Shown: piece by piece, positions 22,732 through 30,257 of the stretch
Numbering within the stretch: the stretch's first letter is position 1
How the letters are laid out: every line of letters begins with the position of its first letter
Assembly (NCBI GenBank): GCA_040218415.1
Contig: JAVJRN010000045.1
Location: 1-31,552 of the forward strand
Direction: 5' to 3'
Length of the DNA: 31,552 nucleotides
From: JAVJRN01 sp040218415
GTDB lineage: Bacteria > Bacteroidota > Bacteroidia > Cytophagales > Cyclobacteriaceae
Notes under the pieces: model-generated
Seen by the model: only the letters and a program-made list of their open reading frames with translations
The model's database searches: none
What the model was told of the DNA's origin: nothing
Program-made: the position numbers and the translations under genes

Positions 22732-24234
22732 ATGAGTCTGAGAAAAGATATCGTACTATGTTATTCGGAAGATGATAATCAGCCAATAGAAGGAGGTTTG
22801 AAGGGATGGGTGTCTAATTTTCATAAATTTTTGACCACTCTTTTATCACAAATTTCCAAAGGTGATCCAAAAATAATTTTAGTAGATCTTAACCAGTGGA
22901 GTTCTTATAATACAGAGGAAGTTGGGGTGCTAATTTTAATAACCTCACCCAATTTTATCGCCAATGATCATGCTGTAAAATCTATCAATGATTTTGCATT
23001 ACACTTAAAATCACAAAATGATTTAATGGTTTCCAACCATTCAAGGATATTTAAAGTAAACAAGGCCCCATTTGACTCAGACCTTCAATTGGTAGAATTA
23101 GCCAATATTATTTCCTATGATTTTTATTTAATTGATGCATTGAGCGGAGAGGCGCAAGAGTTTAAGCGCTTTTTTGGAACAGAAGCCGAGCGTGGGTACT
23201 GGATGAAGCTTGTTGATATGGCCTATGATATCAATCAAATAATGTCCACTAAGGCGAGAAAAACGGATACCGCACAGAAGGAGATAGGAAGAGATAAAAC
23301 GGTTTATTTGGCAAGCTCTGGGGTTGACATGGTTATTCAAAGAGATATTGTTAAAAGAGAGCTCGTCAGACATGGATATCGTGTTTTACCACAAAAGTCA
23401 TTACCAAAAGAGGTAAAAGCTCTTGAAGAAATGATTAAGGAAGATTTGCATAAATGCTGTTTATCTATTCACTTGGTTGGGGAAGATTATGGATATAAAC
23501 CGAGAGGCTCTGAGATATCCGTAGTGGACATTCAAAACAGAATTGCTTCGAATCATACCTATGATATGGTTGACTACAATAAAACAGCCAGGGAGCGAAA
23601 GCCATTTTCTAGGTTGATTTGGGTATCACCAGATCTTAAAAATGTTACCGAAAGACAGAAAATATTTATCGAGGATTTAAAAAGTGATGCCGCTGCGTTG
23701 GAAGAAGCAGAGGTTTTACAAATTTCAATTCCAGAGCTAAAAAACATCATTCGAGAAGAACTAATCACGGGGGGTAGGTTTAATACACATAGAGAAATCG
23801 ATGGTTTTGATCAAAATGATGAAGGTGATTTTAAAATTGTCTATCTCATCAATAATAAAAAGGATCAAAAAAGCTCTGAACCAATCAAAAAATTTCTCGA
23901 AGACAAAGGCCTGAAAGTAGTGCTTCCAAGTTTTGAAGGAGATTTGGTAGATATTCGGTATATCCATCAGGAGAATTTAAGACGATGCGATGCATCACTC
24001 ATATATTATGGACAAAGCACAGAAGCTTGGATTAAAACGAAGCTTCAGGACTTATTAAAAGCCCCTGGGTTTGGCAGACAAAAGAAATTTTTGGCGAAAG
24101 CCGTCTATTTTGAAGGCCCAAAGGATATTGATAAGCAACATTTCGAAAATAACAAAGCAATGATTCTTGGTGCAAACGGAGGATTTAAACCAGAACACTT
24201 AGAACCATTCATTACTAAATTAGTCAACCAATGA
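22732..24234 (+). CDS. TIR-like / DUF4062-like / TIR-like three-domain protein
   Basis: The 500-residue product has no signal peptide or membrane segment, so it is cytoplasmic. Domain 1 (about 5-175) is TIR-like: strand DIVLCYSEDD, later GVLILITSPNFI. Where a TIR NADase carries WCxxEL, this has HAVKSINDF, so the catalytic Glu is apparently missing. Domain 2 (about 188-345) resembles DUF4062, itself a TIR relative: TVYLASSGVDMVIQRDIVK, then HLVGEDYGYKPRGSEISVVD. Domain 3 (about 366-495) is again TIR-like: CDASLIYYGQSTEAWIKTKL, where Lys stands in the Glu position. From memory this last domain matches proteins encoded beside nSTAND1-WD40 NTPases in several phyla, ending in a GGFKPEHLEPF-type motif. 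Its stop overlaps the start of such an NTPase (ATGA), which supports coupled translation and a physical partnership. Signalling or adaptor function is inferred; NADase activity is not supported. Confidence 0.75.
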   Translation: MSLRKDIVLCYSEDDNQPIEGGLKGWVSNFHKFLTTLLSQISKGDPKIILVDLNQWSSYNTEEVGVLILITSPNFIANDHAVKSINDFALHLKSQNDLMVSNHSRIFKVNKAPFDSDLQLVELANIISYDFYLIDALSGEAQEFKRFFGTEAERGYWMKLVDMAYDINQIMSTKARKTDTAQKEIGRDKTVYLASSGVDMVIQRDIVKRELVRHGYRVLPQKSLPKEVKALEEMIKEDLHKCCLSIHLVGEDYGYKPRGSEISVVDIQNRIASNHTYDMVDYNKTARERKPFSRLIWVSPDLKNVTERQKIFIEDLKSDAAALEEAEVLQISIPELKNIIREELITGGRFNTHREIDGFDQNDEGDFKIVYLINNKKDQKSSEPIKKFLEDKGLKVVLPSFEGDLVDIRYIHQENLRRCDASLIYYGQSTEAWIKTKLQDLLKAPGFGRQKKFLAKAVYFEGPKDIDKQHFENNKAMILGANGGFKPEHLEPFITKLVNQ

Positions 24235-27200
24235 GCAATAAAGACTTTAATCCCCGAGAAGAGCAGGATATCATTGATATTTCTGAGTTGATCAATCCGT
24301 TTCCAGGATTGAGACCATTTGGTATTGAGGAAGGACATCTTTTCTTTGGTCGTGAAGGACAAAGTGATGAGGTACTTGTCAAACTGCAAGAAAATAAGTT
24401 TGTAGGTATTCTTGGTGCTTCAGGAAGTGGTAAGTCCTCTTTTATGTATTGTGGACTGGTGCCAAGTTTGAATGGCGGTTTCATGACAGAAGCTGGTTCA
24501 AATTGGCGGGTGATTATTGCCCGACCTGGTGGTGGTCCTATCGATAACTTGGCGGAATCTTTATTGATCAAGGATAAGGAATATAATAGCCTCTCAGAGG
24601 AGGATAAACTGATAAAAAAGACGATTATAGCCACTGTGCTTCGCAGTAGCTCACTGGGTCTTGTAGAGGTTATCAAGCAACTGAAGACAGATAATGACCA
24701 AAATGTCTTAGTGGTTATTGACCAATTCGAAGAGTTGTTTAGGTTTAGAAAACTTGAATCAGCTACTTCTGATATGGACGAGTCATCCGCTTTCGTAAAT
24801 CTTTTATTAGAAGCTATACATCAGTTTGATGAGCCTATATATGTAACGATTACTATGCGCTCGGATTTTATTGGGGAATGCGCAAAATTCCCTGATTTGA
24901 CACAAATGATCAATGATTCGCATTATTTGATTCCTCAAATGACGCGCGATCAGAAAAGAAACGCTGTGGAAGGTCCTGTTGCTGTAGGAGGTGGTAAAAT
25001 CGCCTCAAGACTTACACAACAGCTGCTCAATGATGTGGGAGATAATCCTGACCAACTCCCAATTTTGCAACATGCCCTGATGCGTACTTGGTCCTATTGG
25101 GTTGACAACCGTAAGGTCAGTGAGCCGATGGATTTGAGGCATTACAATTCCATAGGTACACTTCGCGAGGCACTTTCTCAACATGCCAATGAAGCTTATG
25201 ATTCTCTTTCAAAAAGAGAAAAGCAGATAGCGGAAGTCATGTTTAAGGCTTTGACTGAAAGAGGCGCTGAAAATCAAGGAATCAGGCGGCCAACGAAGAT
25301 TGGAACACTTTCGGCTATTGCTGGCGTGTCAGAAGATGAAGTTACAAGAGTTGTAGATAAGTTTAGAGAACCGGGCCGGTCGCTTCTTATGCCTCCTTAC
25401 GGCGTAAGATTGGAAACAGAGACTGTCATTGATATTTCCCATGAGAGCCTGATGCGAATCTGGGATCGGTTAAAGCGCTGGTTAGATGAAGAATCGAAAG
25501 CGGCAGACATGTATATTAAACTGTCTGAAGCTGCTGAGCGTTTTCAGGAGGGTAAAGCTTCTCTTTGGAAGATGCCAGATTTGCAGTTGGCATTGAACTG
25601 GAGAGAAGAAAATAGACCTACCCTTATTTGGGGTCAACGATACAATCCTGCGTTTGAAAGAACCATGGTTTTTCTAGAGACTTCAGAGAAAGCATATATC
25701 ACGGAGCAGAAAAACAAGGAACTTCTTCAAAAGCGCCAAGTAAAAAGGATGCGTATTACTGCTCTGGTGCTTGGCTTAGCTGCCGTTGTTTCCATATTCT
25801 TGGTTGTGTTCTCACAAATCAAAATGAGCGAAGCTGACAAGGCATCAAAAGAGGCGATAAGACTCGGTAAAAAAGCAGAAGAAAATGCTAAGAATGCGGA
25901 AATACAGGCAGAAAAGGCTCAACAATCAGCTGCAGAAGCACGAGACGCCCAAGCTAATGCGGAAGTCAACTTGAAGCAGGCAGAAAAAGCCCAAGCTGAA
26001 GCGAAAAGAGAAGCTGATAACGCGAAAAGAGCTCAAGCTGCCGCTCAGGAAAGTGCAGATGAAGCGAGAATTGCCAGTGATAGAGCTAATGCCGAAGCTG
26101 ATAATGCGAAGAAAGCTCAAGCTGCCGCTCAGGAACAACAAAAAAAGGCAGAAGAAGCATCCGATAGAGCACAAAAACTGAGATTTCAGTCTGTAGCTTC
26201 ATCCATGGCTATTAAATCCGAAAATATTCAGGATAATGAATTAAAGGCGGTTGTCGCCAAACAAGCCTACGATTATTTTCATAATTATCGTGATGAAGAT
26301 AAATTGTATAACGGAGATATTTATGCGGGAGTCTACAACGGGCTTGCGGGCTTGTTGGGCCGTACGGAAATCGTTTATAATAAATTTGGAGACTCTTTAG
26401 GCACGGTAGAAAGATCTGGAAATTATGTGTTAAATCAATTGGTTGGCCATCTGCCTCAGGTGGATCCAGTCACAGGTGAGGTAAAACAAGTCGCAGTACG
26501 TTCTGTAGCTTTTAACAATGATGGGTCAAGGATGTACTCTGCTGGAAGCGATGGAAAACTCCTACAATGGGATATGACCAACGACCTGAGGAAATCTGAA
26601 GTGATCTACAGTAAAGCCCATGTGAATAGGGTGGTGAATGTGAGCCCAAATGAACAGTATCTTGCTTTAGGCACAGATGATAACCAGATTATGTTGATCG
26701 ACTTACAAAATAAGGAGGAGAAACCATCAAAAATTTCAGGGCATGTAGGTGGTACTATTTATGATCTGGTTTTTCTTCCAGACAATAACCGAGAGTTTAT
26801 TAGTGCTGGTACTGATAGCCGAATACTCTGGCATAAACAAAATGGATCTTCTGAGGAAATAGCATTGACCACTTCAAAAGCAAAAGCGTTGGCTATATCC
26901 CCAGACGGAACCATGTTGGCGGCCGGAACTGATTCTGGAGATGTTATTATTTTTGATTTAAAGAGTCCTGAATTCACCCAAAGATCTATTTACCGCAAAG
27001 ATGGTGGGCCAGTACATGCTTTGGCTTTTAGTCACAGTGGCGATCGATTGGCTTTTGGTGATGACGAAGGGAATTTGATCATTTGGGACTTAGCGAAAAA
27101 GCAACAAGATGGCTTCACTTTGACAGGTTTTGCTTCCGCGATTACCGATGTGCAGTTTAGTCCGAATGATAACCTTATAGCGGCTTCCAGTCGTGACAAA

Positions 27201-27491
27201 ACCGTGAGGATGTGGGATAGATCCAATATTTACGATCTTCCAACGGTCTTTGATGATCATGGTGACTGGGTTTTTTCTCTTAATTTTCATCCAGATGGTA
27301 ATTATTTTGTGACAGGTTCTGCAGATGGTATTATTAGGAAATTCAATGTGTTGCCTGATGAATATGCTTCACAAATTTGTGGTTTGGTCTCAGGAAATAT
27401 GAATCAGACAGAATGGCTACAATATGTGGGTGAGGGTATTGATATTGTAGAAACTTGCGAAGGTTTACCTCAAAGAGAGGAAGCGAAATAA
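24231..27491 (+). CDS. nSTAND1-type NTPase with membrane segment, coiled coil and seven-blade WD40 propeller
   Basis: The 1086-residue product opens with the family signature NPFPGLRPFGIEEGHLFFGR. The Walker A motif is GASGSGKSS (62-70) and Walker B is VLVVIDQFEEL (about 158-168). A winged-helix-type segment at about 400-420 carries ISHESLMRIWDRLKRWLDEE. A single hydrophobic segment (ITALVLGLAAVVSIFLVVF, about 510-528) crosses the membrane. An Ala/Lys/Glu-rich coiled coil at about 531-650 contains a 28-residue duplication. Seven WD40-like blades fill about 750-1045, each with an SPDG-type turn and a final strand such as VRMWD or LIIWDL. The tail (TEWLQYVGEGIDIVETC) is typical of this family. 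STAND NTPases are molecular switches that oligomerise on ligand binding. By topology the NTPase is cytoplasmic and the propeller may be periplasmic. It overlaps the TIR-like gene by 4 bp, and the barrel gene follows 19 bp later. Confidence 0.88.
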   Translation: MSNKDFNPREEQDIIDISELINPFPGLRPFGIEEGHLFFGREGQSDEVLVKLQENKFVGILGASGSGKSSFMYCGLVPSLNGGFMTEAGSNWRVIIARPGGGPIDNLAESLLIKDKEYNSLSEEDKLIKKTIIATVLRSSSLGLVEVIKQLKTDNDQNVLVVIDQFEELFRFRKLESATSDMDESSAFVNLLLEAIHQFDEPIYVTITMRSDFIGECAKFPDLTQMINDSHYLIPQMTRDQKRNAVEGPVAVGGGKIASRLTQQLLNDVGDNPDQLPILQHALMRTWSYWVDNRKVSEPMDLRHYNSIGTLREALSQHANEAYDSLSKREKQIAEVMFKALTERGAENQGIRRPTKIGTLSAIAGVSEDEVTRVVDKFREPGRSLLMPPYGVRLETETVIDISHESLMRIWDRLKRWLDEESKAADMYIKLSEAAERFQEGKASLWKMPDLQLALNWREENRPTLIWGQRYNPAFERTMVFLETSEKAYITEQKNKELLQKRQVKRMRITALVLGLAAVVSIFLVVFSQIKMSEADKASKEAIRLGKKAEENAKNAEIQAEKAQQSAAEARDAQANAEVNLKQAEKAQAEAKREADNAKRAQAAAQESADEARIASDRANAEADNAKKAQAAAQEQQKKAEEASDRAQKLRFQSVASSMAIKSENIQDNELKAVVAKQAYDYFHNYRDEDKLYNGDIYAGVYNGLAGLLGRTEIVYNKFGDSLGTVERSGNYVLNQLVGHLPQVDPVTGEVKQVAVRSVAFNNDGSRMYSAGSDGKLLQWDMTNDLRKSEVIYSKAHVNRVVNVSPNEQYLALGTDDNQIMLIDLQNKEEKPSKISGHVGGTIYDLVFLPDNNREFISAGTDSRILWHKQNGSSEEIALTTSKAKALAISPDGTMLAAGTDSGDVIIFDLKSPEFTQRSIYRKDGGPVHALAFSHSGDRLAFGDDEGNLIIWDLAKKQQDGFTLTGFASAITDVQFSPNDNLIAASSRDKTVRMWDRSNIYDLPTVFDDHGDWVFSLNFHPDGNYFVTGSADGIIRKFNVLPDEYASQICGLVSGNMNQTEWLQYVGEGIDIVETCEGLPQREEAK
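26010..26135 (+). repeat. 84-bp-period direct repeat encoding coiled coil in the STAND NTPase
   Basis: The block at 26010-26051 (ending GCTCAAGCTGCCGCTCAGGA plus A) recurs at 26094-26135 with only a few differences, giving a period of 84 bp or 28 residues. The protein unit reads EADNAK(R/K)AQAAAQE. Twenty-eight residues equal four heptads, so a copy-number change keeps the coiled-coil register. This suggests recent tandem duplication and a length-variable stalk. Confidence 0.8.
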
Positions 27492-27510
27492 TTAGAATGT
27501 TGAATATTTT

Positions 27511-28629
27511 ATGAGACAAAAAATTGTACTCTTTTTTGTGTTTTCGCTGATTTCATACGCTATGTATGCCCAGAGTTGTACGCAAAAATTGAATAAAGCA
27601 GAAGATGATTATTTAGCAGGCAGGCTCTTAGGAATTCCGAAAAGCCTTGAGAGTTGCTTGGCTGATGGATCCTTTTCCAAAGAGGAGAACATCAGAGCTA
27701 AAAAGCTCCTAACCCTCGTTTATATCTTTACTGATGATGAATATAAGTCAGAAATGGCACTCATTGAGCTCCTGAAAGAAGATCCTGAGCACACACTTAA
27801 TCCTCAGGTAGATCCGTCGGAGCTTTTCTTTTTATACAACCAATTTCGAGTTGCTCCAATTTTCCGAATCGCTTTTAAGGGTGGGGTTAATTTTTCGCAA
27901 GTGAGCGTAATAGAAACACATTCCTTTGGCGACCTCAATTCAAACTTTGCTAAATATTACAATGGAAATGTGCCAAGTGTAGGTGAGCCTGTTAACTCGG
28001 AAGGTAATAAACTCCCCGTTTTAGATGGGGGTTCTGGTTTAGGATTATTTGGAGAGCTCACTATCGAGCGATATTTTGGGAATGGAATCGAATTGGCTTT
28101 TGGTGGTCAGTTTAGAACCTCAAAGTATACCGCTGAGCAGTACACTAATACGAATGAATTACTTACTTCCATGGTTCATAACCAAACGTATATTACTGCG
28201 CCATTGACTTTTCGCTATAATTTTTTCTATAAGGAGGCGGTTAATAACAAGAAATTTATCCCATATGTACAAGTTGGAATAAGTGCTGACTTTTTAATTA
28301 GCTCAAATTACTCCTCTGCAACAAGAAATGGGGGAACTTCATACAGTTTAATTGATGCTGATACAAAATCGAGAGGAATTACGAATACTTTCAATTATTC
28401 CTTATTTGGTGGTCTTGGTCTTAAATATCGGGTAGGCAATAATTTTGTGACTCTGGAAGCAAAATACTCTGCAAGTAGGATGAACTTGATTAATGGGGAC
28501 AACCGGTTATCGGCTTTTCCCGAAGCATTCGACCTGAGCTATTTAGAGGATGATTTAGCATTGAATTTTGTAAGCTTTTCCCTCGGCTACACATTCTCGA
28601 TTTATAAACCTCAAAAAATTGAAGATTAA
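27511..28629 (+). CDS. PorT-family outer-membrane barrel with N-terminal helical (TPR-like) domain
   Basis: The 372-residue product begins with a signal peptide (MRQKIVLFFVFSLISYAMYA). Residues about 22-115 form an alpha-helical, TPR-like segment (KLNKAEDDYLAGRLLGIPKS; AKKLLTLVYIFTDDEYKSEM; ELLKEDPEHTLNPQVDPSEL) that should lie in the periplasm. From about 118 the sequence becomes beta-strands of PorT/OMP type (IFRIAFKGGVNFSQV; GLGLFGELTIERYF; IELAFGGQFRTSKY; ITAPLTFRYNFFY), ending with NFVSFSLGYTFSIY. It starts 19 bp after the STAND NTPase and its stop codon is immediately followed by the lipoprotein ATG. The context suggests a periplasm-to-surface link for the NTPase. No enzyme motif is visible and the individual function is unknown. 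Confidence 0.82.
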   Translation: MRQKIVLFFVFSLISYAMYAQSCTQKLNKAEDDYLAGRLLGIPKSLESCLADGSFSKEENIRAKKLLTLVYIFTDDEYKSEMALIELLKEDPEHTLNPQVDPSELFFLYNQFRVAPIFRIAFKGGVNFSQVSVIETHSFGDLNSNFAKYYNGNVPSVGEPVNSEGNKLPVLDGGSGLGLFGELTIERYFGNGIELAFGGQFRTSKYTAEQYTNTNELLTSMVHNQTYITAPLTFRYNFFYKEAVNNKKFIPYVQVGISADFLISSNYSSATRNGGTSYSLIDADTKSRGITNTFNYSLFGGLGLKYRVGNNFVTLEAKYSASRMNLINGDNRLSAFPEAFDLSYLEDDLALNFVSFSLGYTFSIYKPQKIED

Positions 28630-30102
28630 ATGATCTGGTATATTAAAAAATACAGTGTTTTAATCGCTGCGTTGGTGCTTTTGTCATGTTCAGTTGAAGA
28701 TGAAAATAGTCCCGGTCCGGAGGAATTTTTTGTTAAATACTACGGAGATCTTGTTCAACAGGAGGCTGTTGACCTAATCATTAATGAAAAAGGTAATTAT
28801 GTCATGTTTGGCACTCGACAGGCGCAGAACCAGGCAGATGGCAGAGATTATTATTTTGTAGAAGCTGATGAGTTTGGTAATACTGTACGTGAAAAATCAT
28901 GGAATTATACCGCAAATCGATTTGTCAATGATACTACAACAGTTATTTCTAGTACTGATCAAATTGCATCTAAGATAGTATCCGTTGAAGGAGGATATCT
29001 CATCATCGGGTCGGTAGCATTTATGAATGCGTCATTCGTACCACAACAAGAGCGGCTATATGTGTCAAGATTAGATGAAAACTTCGATAGACTACTTGGT
29101 GCAGAGTTAGATTTATGGGCCTATGATATCACAAAAAACACTTTCGATGGGTTTTCTAATAATATTAATACGTCATTAGATGTAGGAGGGAAAGACTTAA
29201 TACAAATCGCAGATGGTTCCGTTGTGTTTGTAGGTTATTCTGATGCGCTAGATAGTAGCAATACCAGCAACGAAGATGGGACTTACGGAAGAGAAGTATT
29301 AATTGGTAATTATTTTATTGAGGCTAACAGTGTCCGAAAAGTTTGGCGAAAAACTTTAGGTCATAACGGGTCAGATGATGAGGCTATTTTCATTGGTCAA
29401 ACACCAAGCAATGAACTTATGGTAATAGGTTCTGCAACAAATCGGATAGGAAAAAATGGATCTACCGGCGCTAATGTTTCCTGTTGGTTATTAAATAATA
29501 TTGGTAATATTTCTAATTATTCACCTACCTATGGTATCACTGGCGTAGACAGGATATCATCGAATTCAGGAACTTTGATACAAAGTTTTGAGGATGTTCC
29601 TCTCAATGTATTTCAAGAAAGTTCTGGCTTCACTGTAGTTGGTACAAGTTCTATTGGAGCCAATGAATACGCATTTATGATGCAAATAAATAATCAAGCA
29701 GTGAGATTAAGTTCTGGGTTGATCCACACCGATTTTAGTGAACGAACGAGCAATCCAGAGAGTAATATTTCTGAATCAAATGTCCGTGGATACGGTATTA
29801 CAAGAGCCTTTGATGGGAATATGGTGCTGGTAGGTCAGATAGAGAATTATCGAGAAAACATCAATGAACCAAATGAATTATCATTTAATGATCAAATGCT
29901 GTATATCAATACGGATCAGCAGAGCTCTGCGATAGCTGGCAGTGCGAAACAATTTGGTATTCAAAATGGGTCTGATAAAGCAGTGGATGTTGTTGCTACA
30001 AGCGACGGTAGAATTGCCGTTTTAGGAACTGCAGATATTGGTGGAAGTGCGACCATGTTTTCGCTAGTTAAGATGAACATTAAGGGCGAATTGTCCCGAT
30101 AG
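28630..30102 (+). CDS. Lipoprotein with seven propeller-like repeats
   Basis: The 490-residue product has a lipoprotein signal (MIWYIKKYSVLIAALVLLSC) with the modified Cys at residue 20. The next residues, SVEDENS, are acidic and resemble the Bacteroidota lipoprotein export signal for surface display, though the match is loose. Seven spaced copies of a motif of the form xxxxxG-x-hydrophobic-VxG lie near residues 46, 115, 189, 252, 327, 389 and 453 (for example NEKGNYVMFGT, EGGYLIIGS, ADGSVVFVG, FDGNMVLVG, SDGRIAVLG). A 63-75-residue period with seven copies fits a seven-bladed beta-propeller, but no named family was recognised. Its ATG directly abuts the stop codon of the barrel gene, so the two are translationally coupled and probably act together at the outer membrane. 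Confidence 0.75.
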   Translation: MIWYIKKYSVLIAALVLLSCSVEDENSPGPEEFFVKYYGDLVQQEAVDLIINEKGNYVMFGTRQAQNQADGRDYYFVEADEFGNTVREKSWNYTANRFVNDTTTVISSTDQIASKIVSVEGGYLIIGSVAFMNASFVPQQERLYVSRLDENFDRLLGAELDLWAYDITKNTFDGFSNNINTSLDVGGKDLIQIADGSVVFVGYSDALDSSNTSNEDGTYGREVLIGNYFIEANSVRKVWRKTLGHNGSDDEAIFIGQTPSNELMVIGSATNRIGKNGSTGANVSCWLLNNIGNISNYSPTYGITGVDRISSNSGTLIQSFEDVPLNVFQESSGFTVVGTSSIGANEYAFMMQINNQAVRLSSGLIHTDFSERTSNPESNISESNVRGYGITRAFDGNMVLVGQIENYRENINEPNELSFNDQMLYINTDQQSSAIAGSAKQFGIQNGSDKAVDVVATSDGRIAVLGTADIGGSATMFSLVKMNIKGELSR

Positions 30103-30257
30103 ATGAAGTTATATTTTATAAATATTTCGTGAAAAAAAATTATTCAAATATCAGTACGCAGTACTTATTTTCTCAAGAAAAGATTACCCACTTTTTTAGA
30201 AGAACATTTTTCTGCTCGTCCAAAAAACGGTTAGTTGAGCAACTAAACACCCAGCCC

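Noticed and set aside
24224..24676. Minus-strand open frame of 150 codons over the start of the STAND NTPase
   Set aside because: It lies opposite the Walker A region of a clear NTPase and has no family resemblance or start signal.
30129..30257. GTG-initiated 43-residue N-terminal extension of the last protein
   Set aside because: Not chosen because the ATG at 30258 gives a normal signal peptide. It remains possible because no in-frame stop intervenes.
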